Of a stretch of 64,000 nucleotides of DNA, positions 44,420 to 53,434 are shown piece by piece. How positions within the stretch are numbered: the first letter of the stretch is position 1; the number at the start of each line of letters is the position of its first letter. The notes beneath the pieces are model-generated. The model was not told the origin of the DNA. It made no database searches and saw only the letters and a program-made list of their open reading frames with translations. The stretch comes from Komagataeibacter medellinensis NBRC 3288. Lineage in GTDB: Bacteria; Pseudomonadota; Alphaproteobacteria; Acetobacterales; Acetobacteraceae. Where the stretch lies: assembly GCF_000182745.2 (NCBI RefSeq), contig NC_016027.1, positions 1,348,501 through 1,412,500 of the forward strand, read 5' to 3'. Made by a program: the position numbers and the translations under genes.

Positions 44420-46063
44420 CTAAAAAGTAATGCTACTGTGTAGACCAAAGATCGCTTCGTCACCCACACGGCGCAGACCGGTCCAGTCGGGCGTTCCACC
44501 CGAAGGGTGCCAGACGTACTGGAAGTCAGGCTGCATCACCATCCACGGCGTGACCTGAGCCTGATAGGTCAGTTCCAGGTGGTTTTCATTGCCCTGCACA
44601 AGCGTCTGCCTGTCTCGATCAAATTGCCGCAGGCCAGAACTGGCGCGACCGATGCCCCAGCCCAGACCGATCGTATCGTTGTTACGCCCCCTGAACGGCG
44701 CCTTCAGGTTCAGTCCTGCGTCAATGGCGAAGCTGATCTGGTTACGATCGCCGCCATTACCGGTGGCGCGCACGAACACACCCACCGAGCGGGCGGATGT
44801 TAACGAGGGCCGCCAGATCATCTGGTCAATGATGCCGTAGACCATCCAGTTACCCCGGTCCCAGCGCGGGGTCAGGTCGCTTTCGGTGCTGGCGGGATTG
44901 ACCGAGGCCGCACCCAGTGAGCCACCATTGCGGTTGTAGCGGTAGTCGGCGAACTTCGCGGTATCATAGAACCCGCCCAGCTTGTACACGCCCGGCAGGC
45001 CGGGGTTCTTGGTCACGTTGGACATGTCGGCAGGCTGGGGGTTGAGCGCGTATTGCAGTTCGGTCATCAGCAGCGCCCCGGTGTTCATGTTGAAATTGGT
45101 ACCGTTGGCGCCATCATAGGTCTGGCTGGTGGGGTCGGAATTGTAACCGCTGAGTGACCCGGTGGCCTGCTGGATGGGGGTGGAATTGTAACGGTTGCCC
45201 GGCGGGTTGTCGTCCGCTGCCGCAAACATGAAGGTGAACTTCTCGCTGGGCCGGTAGCGGATACGGATGGCGGGGGATGACAGCGGCCAGGACGGGCCGC
45301 CGCCATACAGGTTGACCGATGGCGCCATGGGCCAGCCGAAATTGGCGTTGAGGTAAAGCGAGGCGTAATCGCTGATCAGGAATTCGGTATCGAGATCCTG
45401 CTGCCCCACCTTTACATCCAGCTTGCCGCCAAGGAAGGACTGCTGGTACCACAGTTCGAACAGGCGGGTGGAGTGGTCGGCCTCGAACCCACTTATGGGG
45501 TTGAAGTTGGCCAGGTGGTCCTGCGAGATCGAGCGCCCGTGTATCTGCAGGGCGCTGACATTGAACAGGCCACCCTTCAGCCCGAACAGCTTTTCGGTAT
45601 CGACGGTAAGTGTTGGCATGGTCACGCCATCATAGGACGGGCCGGTACCCGAGCCTGCCGCGCCATCATTACCCGAAGCCGAACCGCCAGTGCCGTTGCC
45701 CCACAGTTCATCGACTTCCTGGATGTCAAAACTGATGCCATGCCTGTACAGCCATGGCCGCGCGCCCCACATGTTGCCCAGCAGGTTGCCGCTGGTGTCC
45801 AGCCTGTCGCCATCATCGGCGGCGGCTTCGTGTGCTTTCTGCGCATCAGCCTGCGCGCGTTCGGAATCCCGCACGGTGGCGGGGTCGATCTGCTGGATCA
45901 GCGGTGTGGAATTGCCAAGGCGGGCGCGGTCTTCCTCGATCTGGGTCTGAGGGGCCTGAGCATAAGCGGCTGAATATGTGAAGAGGCTTCCTACCAGAGT
46001 GGAGTTGATAAAAAGCACACGAGCCGTGCGTCGCGTAACGCACGGAGAGTCAAGAAATGTCAT
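44420..46063 (-). CDS. OprB-type carbohydrate porin, B12-controlled
   Basis: A 547-residue outer-membrane porin. A signal peptide (about residues 1-33, ending AYAQ) is followed by a charged helical segment (ERAQADAQKAHEAAADDGDR). The OprB barrel begins at WGARPWLYRHGISFDIQEVD, with ALQIHGRSISQDHLANFNPI and RLFELWYQQSFLGGKLDVKV, and ends in FGLHSSITF with a terminal Phe. Such porins pass sugars or other small hydrophilic solutes. The ATG at 46063 places the signal peptide correctly; an upstream in-frame ATG at 46150 would not. Cobalamin riboswitch G lies 165 bases upstream, which is unusual for OprB and suggests a role in corrinoid or precursor entry. Confidence 0.85.
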   Translation of the reverse strand: MTFLDSPCVTRRTARVLFINSTLVGSLFTYSAAYAQAPQTQIEEDRARLGNSTPLIQQIDPATVRDSERAQADAQKAHEAAADDGDRLDTSGNLLGNMWGARPWLYRHGISFDIQEVDELWGNGTGGSASGNDGAAGSGTGPSYDGVTMPTLTVDTEKLFGLKGGLFNVSALQIHGRSISQDHLANFNPISGFEADHSTRLFELWYQQSFLGGKLDVKVGQQDLDTEFLISDYASLYLNANFGWPMAPSVNLYGGGPSWPLSSPAIRIRYRPSEKFTFMFAAADDNPPGNRYNSTPIQQATGSLSGYNSDPTSQTYDGANGTNFNMNTGALLMTELQYALNPQPADMSNVTKNPGLPGVYKLGGFYDTAKFADYRYNRNGGSLGAASVNPASTESDLTPRWDRGNWMVYGIIDQMIWRPSLTSARSVGVFVRATGNGGDRNQISFAIDAGLNLKAPFRGRNNDTIGLGWGIGRASSGLRQFDRDRQTLVQGNENHLELTYQAQVTPWMVMQPDFQYVWHPSGGTPDWTGLRRVGDEAIFGLHSSITF

Positions 46064-46229
46064 GAAAAGAGCCTGTCGGAGAGCGTCGGTAAAAGAGCAA
46101 CAATTCCGAATGCTGTCATTTCCCGAGCGGGAAACGAACACGCATGCCATCGCGACAGAGCGTCAAAGAAAAAAATGCATCACGCCTTGATCCGCCTCCG
46201 GCTCCACCCGCCCGGCGACATATCTGGAC

Positions 46230-46440
46230 TCGACGGTAGGTCTCCTGACTCACGGGTCATCACGTTACGTCTGCCTTCCCAACCGAAGCCAGTGGCTGCT
46301 ACCCAATTGGTAGCTGAGGACACAACGCTCGCCGTCTACAGTTGCGGGGGCAGTTATCGACTGAACTCCCGGGAAAACCTTCCCCAGCCAGAGTTATACG
46401 ACATTCCCTTTTCACCCGTTCGCACGGGACCGTCGACTTG
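46230..46440 (-). promoter_or_regulatory. Cobalamin riboswitch G (porin)
   Basis: On the minus strand: GGTCCCGTGCGAACGGGTGA, AAGGGAATGTCG, the B12 box ACTGCCCCCGCAACTGTAGA (46335-46354) and GTGAGTCAGGAGACCTACC (46235-46253). It has the same overall layout as the other six, with small departures (GAGTCAGG for GAGCCAGG). Confidence 0.9.
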
Positions 46441-46572
46441 ATAGGCAGCGTTATAAAAGTCTTACGTCAAAAAACGCAAGACAGGAGAATTGTAGAAACC
46501 ATTCCCGATGGATATTGATCTCCTGCGCATGAGCATTTCACCTGTAACCACCATGATTTATGTCAAATTATG

Positions 46573-47068
46573 TCAAACGATACCCTCGATGTCGCGATCT
46601 TCGAGCACTCGGAAGACCCTGTCATAGGCATAGCCAGCGTCCATCGTTGCAATATCGATCGCTCCTCCGGTTATGGCTTCGATCGCATCGAGCCGCGTGG
46701 CGACGGCTATGCCTTCATTCTCCTCGCCAGCCGCGACCTTAAACATCCAGCACACCGCCAGCAACATCGTCTACAGCGGTATGCTGCCTGCAAGCTGACT
46801 CGAGCCGCTGGTTGCGGCCGTTGGTCGCCATCGTGGCATCCGGGTTGGTCACGCAGACCTTTTTGAACCTGCCGCTCTGCCGACCCTCCCGAAGCTCTTC
46901 GTTATCAGCACGCTCGACAGCCTCGACATGCCAGACGACGACTGTGTCCCGGCTGACATGTGCGCGGATCAGCGCGGCATCGATATGAACGACTTCGCCC
47001 GTCGCGATCCGAGCCTTGAGAAAGGCCTGGACGGTATGCTCAAAGATTCGCCAAAACCGTTGGACACC
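46573..47068 (-). pseudogene. IS1182-type transposase, N-terminal/central remnant
   Basis: Minus-strand reading gives RIFEHTVQAFLKARIATGEV, VHIDAALIRAHVSRDTVVVW, KKVCVTNPDATMATNGRNQR and, after a frame change, TRLDAIEAITGGAIDIATMD followed by AGYAYDRVFRVLEDRDIEGI. This is the central part of an IS1182-family transposase. It ends near 46573, about where the C-terminal remnant at 17908-18183 would begin. The N-terminal end is cut by an IS701 element at CTAG. Confidence 0.75.
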
Positions 47069-47072
47069 CTAG

Positions 47073-48483
47073 CACTACAGTTGCATTTTGTGTCGTGAGT
47101 GAGCGCGGATAGCACTGGCCTGATGCGTTCGTCGAAAGACGGACCATCTGAGGATGTGAGAGACGGGTAGTCTGCGTTGTGCAAGTTTTACGACGAGGCG
47201 CCTGATCTCCTGAATGGACCAGCGGACAAGGACTGTCGTGTTCTGAGTTGTGTTTTTTTCGGTTTCAGTGAGTTTGCCTGGTAACGGACACTGGCCATGA
47301 CGGCATAGGCCAGCATGACCAGAGAGACGTGCCGATGCCAACCATGCCAGGAGCGGGTCTCGTTATGATCAAGACCAAATTCGTTTTTGGCCGTCTCGAA
47401 CCCTTCTTCGATCCTCCAGCGCGTCCCTTCAACGTTCACCAGTTCCTGCGTGGTTGTCCCTTTCGGGCTCCAGGTCGTAAAATAGGCAAGGTCCCCGTCA
47501 GCGATGTTTCGGCGGATCAACAGGCCACGTGTCCATGGTCCGGCTATAGGGCAGTCAAATTCTTCAGCATCCAGATCAGCAAGCGGAAGATACGCCCAGT
47601 CATAAAGTCGCTCACCTTTTGTGCCGTGCCCCGCTGACAGACGACGCCAGGCCTGGTCTGGCAGTCCTGCTGCAATATCTTTCGCCTCTCCGGCAATCAG
47701 CGGTTCCGTTGCCCATGATCCGAACCAGTGATTGCCCTTGACCCCAAGCACATATCCAATTCCTGCCCGGCGAAGCGTGCGTTCTACGTCGCCCACGCCA
47801 TACACGCTGTCTGCTGCAACCCAGCGGAACGGCACACCGGCCTCAATACTTCGCTCAATCATCATCGAGGCTAACGCCGGTTTGGTTGCAAACACCACGT
47901 CATCGGGAACGTGGGCCCGCTTCAGACGCTCAGGCTTTGATGTCCAGTCTTTCGGGAGATACAGGGCGCGGTCAATAAAGGCATGCCCCCGTTCCGAAAC
48001 ATAAGCGCCAAACACACCAATCTGGCAGTTCGTGATCTTGCCGGCAGATCCCGTATACTGCCGCCCCACACCGCAGGACGCCTGACCCTTCTTCAGAAAA
48101 CCGGTCTCATCAATGACCAGCACGCCCTCTTCAGTGCCCAGATGCTCAATCACATAATCCCTGACGACGTCACGAAGGGCATCGGCATCCCAGTGCCCGC
48201 GTCCCAGAAGCGCCTGCTGCCGCCATGGACCAGGATCTCCTGCGGCTTCCGCTCGCATCCATCCCGTCTTGCGTGGTTCATTGCCAATCAAAACATCAAG
48301 AAAAGCACAGGCCGAATCTACGACACGTTTTTGCGTGAACAGCGGCGCCATCCGATCCTTGGCGGACCGAAGCGAGCGCGCCCATAATTCCAGCGTCTCT
48401 TCAACAGACGTACCGCCACTCATCATATCCTGAATCATGGTTACCCATAGATTCAGAACTCAACACAAAATGCAACTGTAGTG
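47073..48483 (-). mobile_element. IS701-family element, copy b
   Basis: A 1411-bp copy of the element at 20723-22133 with the same ends and CTAG on both sides (47069-47072, 48484-48487). It has inserted in the IS1182-type remnant. Confidence 0.9.
47188..48438 (-). CDS. IS701-family transposase (copy b)
   Basis: A 416-residue DDE transposase with the same amino-acid sequence as the one at 20838-22088. Catalytic blocks are VIDETGF, AADSVYG and EEGFETAKNE. Appears intact. Confidence 0.9.
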   Translation of the reverse strand: MIQDMMSGGTSVEETLELWARSLRSAKDRMAPLFTQKRVVDSACAFLDVLIGNEPRKTGWMRAEAAGDPGPWRQQALLGRGHWDADALRDVVRDYVIEHLGTEEGVLVIDETGFLKKGQASCGVGRQYTGSAGKITNCQIGVFGAYVSERGHAFIDRALYLPKDWTSKPERLKRAHVPDDVVFATKPALASMMIERSIEAGVPFRWVAADSVYGVGDVERTLRRAGIGYVLGVKGNHWFGSWATEPLIAGEAKDIAAGLPDQAWRRLSAGHGTKGERLYDWAYLPLADLDAEEFDCPIAGPWTRGLLIRRNIADGDLAYFTTWSPKGTTTQELVNVEGTRWRIEEGFETAKNEFGLDHNETRSWHGWHRHVSLVMLAYAVMASVRYQANSLKPKKTQLRTRQSLSAGPFRRSGASS

Positions 48484-48487
48484 CTAG

Positions 48488-49314
48488 GCTCAGGACCCAT
48501 TGATTTGTGTAGGGAATTTTGCTTCAGGTTCTGCAAGGAGACTGAAGATGAGTGACCTGTTTTGGCTGACGGATGAACAGATGGAGCGTCTGCGGCCGTT
48601 CTTTCCCAAGAGCCATGGTAAACCTCGCGTTGATGACCGCCGCGTGCTGAGCGGCATCATTTTTGTGAACCGCAATGGTATGCGCTGGCGTGATGCACCC
48701 CGGGAATACGGTCCGCACAAGACGCTCTACAACCGTTGGAAGCGTTGGGGCGACATGGGCATTTTCATGCGGATGATGGATGGCCTGTCTGCCGCGAAGG
48801 CTGAGCCTCAGACTATTATGATTGATGCGACCTATCTCAAGGCACACCGCACGGCTTCAAGCCTGCGGTTAAAAAAGGGGATCCAGGCCGCCTGATCGGA
48901 CGCACTAAAGGGGGCATGAACACCAAGCTGTATGCGGTCACCGATCAGAACGGACGACCGCTGAGCTTCTTTATGACAGCCGGACAGATCAGTGATTACA
49001 CCGGAGCCTCTGCTCTGCTGGACAACCTTCCCATGGCACAGTGGTTGCTGGCGGATCGGGGTTATGATGCTGACTGGTTCCGGGATGCCCTGGAGGAAAA
49101 AGGGATCAGGCCCTGCATTCCGGGAAGAAGATCCCGCGGAAAACCAGTCAAATACGACAAGCGAAAATACAAAAGACGCAACCGCATCGAAATCATGTTC
49201 GGCCGTCTCAAGGACTGGCGGCGGGTCGCAACACGCTATGACAGATGCCCGAACGTCTTCTTCTCAGCCATCTGCCTCGCTGCAACCGTCATCTTCTGGC
49301 TATGAGTCCTGAGC
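48488..49314 (+). mobile_element. IS5-family (IS427-type) element, copy c
   Basis: An 827-bp third copy of the element at 19892 and 22138, with CTAG on both sides (48484-48487, 49315-49318). ORF A is 48548-48895, and ORF B continues in the -1 frame to 49305. It stands in the same order and orientation next to IS701 as copy b of this element does. Confidence 0.88.
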
Positions 49315-49329
49315 CTAGGAACCTCTGAT

Positions 49330-50046
49330 TGAGACGGTTCGCCCAAGGGGCAAGACGCCACCCCATGATCTACAGCGCACGATAGCAGCGATTTTCTGGC
49401 ATCATGGAAATGGTGCGAAATGGCGGAGCATCCCCGCTGAACTGGGTTTACGGTGGCGGGCAGCGCAACTTTTCATCCGCTGAGCGAAGCGCGGCGTTAC
49501 GGGAACGCCTGCTCGAACGGGTTCAAGAACAACACGGAGTGGCGTTCGGAATGACTTTTCTGGATGGCACAAACATCAGGGATCACCACAAGGTGGCGGA
49601 AGCCCAAAAAAAGGGCCTCTTTCGAAGAGCGAGACCATCGTGAAGCACCTGGCCGCTCTCGCGGCTGCTATGGCACAAAAGTCTGCGTGGCGTGAAGGCA
49701 GATGGAAAGGCGCCTGGCTTTGCCATAGCCGCCCGGTCAGGCCCATGAACTGCCATTGGCGCAGTCCTGCTTGAAAGCCTTTCCGCCATTCCCCTGCGGG
49801 TTGTGACGGACACGGGCTATGCGTCAGAGGCCTTGCGTGAGCGTATCCGGAACATGGGAGGTTGGCCGACCATTCCCGCGAAACGACGGAATGCACCGGT
49901 CGCCTGCCCAAAATGGGCCTATCGGTGGCGACAGCCTGTCGAGAACCTCTGGGCTCGCTTCAAGGAGTAGCGTGCAGTCACAACCAGATATAAAAAAACA
50001 GTAACGTCGTTTCTCGCGGTCATCCGCATTGCTGCCGCAGCAGACT
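49330..50046 (+). pseudogene. IS5-type transposase, heavily decayed
   Basis: Recognisable pieces in shifting frames are LQRTIAAIFWHHGNGAKWRS, IPAELG, WRAAQLFI, ERLLERVQEQHGVAFGMTFL, DGTNIRDHHKVAEAQKKG, ENLWARFKE, then a stop, then RAVTTRYKKTVTSFLAVIRI. Several frameshifts and one in-frame stop make it inactive. This family is different from the two other IS5-type elements in the window. Confidence 0.75.
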
Positions 50047-50120
50047 GAATTAAGTCCTAACAGGGCCTATCTGATACATTTATTTCACTACATTCAAAAT
50101 ACCATGCACTCTATTTTTCT

Positions 50121-51638
50121 TTACATCAACTGGATATGGCTTTTGAATCCTAACAATGCTGCATCACGCAGGTTGGATTGGGCATTGGGGTGAATATAGT
50201 ATTCGAACAGTGGGGTGAAGATAACGCCCGGCATGACATGTATGGCATAGTTCGCTTCCATGACGATGGTATTGTGCTGCACGCCGGTTGCATGGTTGGG
50301 CAAGCTGCTTCTGTTACCGTTATTAATCATGTCCTGTTCCGCCAGCGTCACGCCATCGGCAATTCGTGTATAGGTCAGGGCAAATCCCATCGTGTCATAC
50401 GGGCGTGTACGGAAGGCACCCCGATTGAGCAGCGCCGCGTAAACAAGATATTTGCGCAGTGATGTACGCGGGTCGTTATAGATCATGCCAGACAGCGCGG
50501 TCAGGCCAGAATCCTTATTATGGTAATGCAGCAGACGCTGGTCAAACATCATCCATGTAGACCACGACGCCCCATGCCGCTGCCGCTTGCGGCCTGTCAG
50601 GGCGTAAGGCGCGCCATTCACATCAAGGTAATTGTCATCCTGCGGCGTGCTGAACAACTGTGCACCGAATTTATAATGCCCCGGCAACGTGCCATGACGA
50701 AAAACAGGTTCCCACGCAGTTTCTATCGGCGCGGTATAACCGATGATGTTTGCACCATTGAACTTGAACCCGGTCCGGTGCTGGAATACCTGATAAATGC
50801 CGTTTTCAATCGGGTACAGCCCGGTCTGCACATAGACGGAGCGCGCGGGACGGCCACGCACACGGAACCCCCATGTGGATGCGGGATAGCCAGCTGCAAA
50901 ATTGGTGTCGGTAATGCCCTTGGGTCGGCCGCAGATACTGCCGTTCTGGAAGTTGCAAAACAGGGGACTGGCCGCAAAATCCGATATTTCGGCCATGCGG
51001 CCTGCGGCAATTGCCAGTCGCCCGCCTAGAAGCGTTTCCTCCCCATAGGCATAGACAAGATGGACCACCACGTTACCGCCGCCGCCATAATCTTCCGATG
51101 CATGGTTCAGCCAGTCCCCGAACATGCGGTTGGCGGTTGTACCATAACGGCCAACGGTCACCATATGGGTTGCAAATCCGTGCCAGCCCGCCAGCTTGTC
51201 CCAGTCCATATCAAGCTGCATGGCATACTGTCCGGCATTGCTGGCACCCTGTTTGTAATTGCTGAACCCCGGTGTAGTCCCGCGCGTAGGTGGCGTTATG
51301 GCACCCGCGAATTCGTTGGTATTATCCACAAGGAAATTAATTCCCCGGCGGCGCAGCCACTTTGAGACAGGATTGGGCGCCACCGCTTCAGGTTGGGAAA
51401 ATGGGGGCACCCAGGTCTTGTGCGAATCATGCTTTGGCAACGGACGCGACACCAGCAGGCTGGGGGCCGAACCAATATCACGATCCATGACCTGTGCCCT
51501 AGCGGGTACAGCCCCAAATAGCACACAGCCGAGCGCAAATGGCAGCGCATACACGGCCGTGCGCGCGACATGATGCATGCGACCGACTGGTGGGCGCGCT
51601 GCGCGCACGCACACCGGATTTGCGGTAGCAGGAAACAT
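50121..51638 (-). CDS. OprB-family porin of the gluconate cluster
   Basis: A 505-residue outer-membrane porin. The signal sequence ends near ARAQ (about residue 48). The mature part includes WLRRRGINFLVDNTNEFAGA, QLDMDWDKLAGWHGFATHMV and ETLLGGRLAIAAGRMAEISD, and the barrel ends FKSHIQLM. The ATG at 51638 has GGGGAG seven bases upstream and is preferred; the ATG at 51653 overlaps the gntP stop codon (TAATG). It probably lets gluconate or related sugar acids through the outer membrane, inferred from its operon with gntP. Confidence 0.85.
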   Translation of the reverse strand: MFPATANPVCVRAARPPVGRMHHVARTAVYALPFALGCVLFGAVPARAQVMDRDIGSAPSLLVSRPLPKHDSHKTWVPPFSQPEAVAPNPVSKWLRRRGINFLVDNTNEFAGAITPPTRGTTPGFSNYKQGASNAGQYAMQLDMDWDKLAGWHGFATHMVTVGRYGTTANRMFGDWLNHASEDYGGGGNVVVHLVYAYGEETLLGGRLAIAAGRMAEISDFAASPLFCNFQNGSICGRPKGITDTNFAAGYPASTWGFRVRGRPARSVYVQTGLYPIENGIYQVFQHRTGFKFNGANIIGYTAPIETAWEPVFRHGTLPGHYKFGAQLFSTPQDDNYLDVNGAPYALTGRKRQRHGASWSTWMMFDQRLLHYHNKDSGLTALSGMIYNDPRTSLRKYLVYAALLNRGAFRTRPYDTMGFALTYTRIADGVTLAEQDMINNGNRSSLPNHATGVQHNTIVMEANYAIHVMPGVIFTPLFEYYIHPNAQSNLRDAALLGFKSHIQLM

Positions 51639-51652
51639 GATGATGCTCCCCA

Positions 51653-52996
51653 TTAATGTACGAAAATCGACGCTATAAGGCAGAAGACCAGTCCACATAC
51701 GGCAATCAGCGTTTCCAGGACCGACCATGTCTTGATGGTCTGCGGTACAGTCAGGCCCAGATATTCCTTGATCTGCCAGAAACCGGCATCATTCATCGGG
51801 CCGAAGGCAACCGATCCCGCCCCGGTCACCAGCACCATAAGTTCGGGTGAAACCCCTGTACTATGTTCCAAGATGGGGGCGACAATGCCGGACGCTGTAG
51901 CCATCGCCACGGTGGACGACCCGCACGCCACACGCACGATGGCCGCCAGAACCCATGCCAGCACCAGCAGCGGCATATGGGCGCTAAGGGCGGCATCGGT
52001 AATGGCGCGCGATACCCCGCTGTCAATCAGCACCCGGCCAAAGCCGCCGCCCGCGCCGATCAGCAGCATGATAAGCGCCGTGGGACCAAGGCATTCATTG
52101 GTAAAGCGCAGGATGGTGGCAGCCGAAAATCCCTGCGCCACTCCCAGTACGTAAAAGGACAGCAGCGTTGCCAGCACAAGTGCTATGTCCGTATTGCCCA
52201 CAAAATGCAGCACGGTATTGGCCGTACCCTGTACCGTTGTGATCCGGTCGGCCATCGACCCGACCAACATCAGGACAACAGGCGAAAGAACGGTAAAAAC
52301 CGTCAGGAAAAAGCCCGGCATATTGGCTGCCGGTTCGTGTTTAACGAACTGCTCCGCCAACGGGTTTACACCGGTCAGTTGCACGCGGGCAGAGGCAAAG
52401 CGGCCAAAGATCGGCCCGGCAATCACTGCGATGGGGGTACCAATTATGATACCCAGCATGATCGTATGGCCAATATTGGCGTGATACGCGCTAAGAGCCA
52501 GCAACGCTGCCGGATGCGGCGGAATAAGCGCATGCGTGACCGACAGCGCCGCCCCCATGGGCAATGCCACCCGCAGCAGAGGCATATTGGTACGGTCTGC
52601 CAGCACGAATACCAGTGGGATGAGCAGGACAAAGCCTACTTCAAAAAACACAGGCAGCCCAATCAGCAAGCCAATCACCATCATGGCCCAGTCCACGCGC
52701 TCGCGCCCCGCGAACCCGGAGATGGTCAGTGCAATACGGTCGGCTCCACCGGATTCAGCCAGCATCTTGCCCAACATGGTACCAAGCGCGATGACGGTGC
52801 CAACATGGCCGAGCACATGACCTGCGCCATTTTCAAAGGACGCAACGACACGATCCGCTGGCATGCCCGCAAAAAGGGCAAGGGTTATGGATACGATAAA
52901 AAGAACAATGAAGGGGTTCAGGCGGAACCGGGCAATCAGAACAATAACGGCCAGAATTGCCGTTACTGCAAGAGAGATGGCAAATGCTGCGCTCAT
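51653..52996 (-). CDS. gntP: GntP-family gluconate permease
   Basis: A 447-residue inner-membrane symporter with about 12 hydrophobic helices. GntP signatures seen are FRLNPFIVLFIVSITLALFA, GLPVFFEVGFVLLIPLVFVL, VTHALIPPHPAALLALSAYH and ACGSSTVAMATASGIVAPIL. It imports gluconate or a ketogluconate with protons. The ATG at 52996 is taken as start (GGGAG upstream); a GTG at 53023 is possible. It is divergent from the gluconate 5-dehydrogenase gene and co-transcribed with the downstream porin. Confidence 0.92.
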   Translation of the reverse strand: MSAAFAISLAVTAILAVIVLIARFRLNPFIVLFIVSITLALFAGMPADRVVASFENGAGHVLGHVGTVIALGTMLGKMLAESGGADRIALTISGFAGRERVDWAMMVIGLLIGLPVFFEVGFVLLIPLVFVLADRTNMPLLRVALPMGAALSVTHALIPPHPAALLALSAYHANIGHTIMLGIIIGTPIAVIAGPIFGRFASARVQLTGVNPLAEQFVKHEPAANMPGFFLTVFTVLSPVVLMLVGSMADRITTVQGTANTVLHFVGNTDIALVLATLLSFYVLGVAQGFSAATILRFTNECLGPTALIMLLIGAGGGFGRVLIDSGVSRAITDAALSAHMPLLVLAWVLAAIVRVACGSSTVAMATASGIVAPILEHSTGVSPELMVLVTGAGSVAFGPMNDAGFWQIKEYLGLTVPQTIKTWSVLETLIAVCGLVFCLIASIFVH

Positions 52997-53183
52997 CCCA
53001 TCAATACTCCCAAGGTTTAACACAACGCCTAACGCCTGCGGTTGACGGGAAGATCAGGACATAAAGAAAATGTTATGAAAACATCTTTTGTCCGGCAATT
53101 GTTGCGATACCTACAGTAGGGCCTAAAATAAAAACAGACATCGCAATTTAAGATATACATGTTTTTACAGCCAAATTTTATAA

Positions 53184-53200
53184 ATTGTGCAACGCACAAT
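53184..53200. promoter_or_regulatory. Candidate operator between gntP and the gluconate 5-dehydrogenase gene
   Basis: A perfect palindrome ATTGTGC-AAC-GCACAAT lies in the 438-bp region between the divergent genes (52997-53434). It has the form of GntR- or IclR-type operators and could control both sides. No regulator gene for this cluster lies in the window. I see nothing else definite in the intergenic region. Confidence 0.4.
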
Positions 53201-53434
53201 GTCTGGTGCAGGTTGAAGGGTCGAGGAACTGCTGAAGGGCGCTCTGCAAGATTTCCATAGATCACATGGAACAGCCCCATCGGGATGATCGTTTACCTGT
53301 CATGATCGCGTAGCTTTCCACACAGGGCCGAAGGACCTGCGGCACGATTGCCCAATCGCACGCGCAGACGTGTGAGGGCGTTGACGCATGGTCCTGTTAT
53401 GGTCACGATCCTGATAACACGGACGGACATTATC

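Noticed and set aside
27970..46440. The recurring GCAGGTCTCCTGGCTCACGG and CAGTTGCGGG motifs as a dispersed repeat family or CRISPR-like array
   Set aside because: Each occurrence is a conserved part of a separate cobalamin riboswitch with its own variable arms and downstream gene, so no mobile repeat or CRISPR array is needed. I saw no CRISPR array anywhere in the window.
51863..53020. A 385-codon open frame antisense to gntP
   Set aside because: Same reason: low-complexity basic composition, antisense to a clear gluconate permease.
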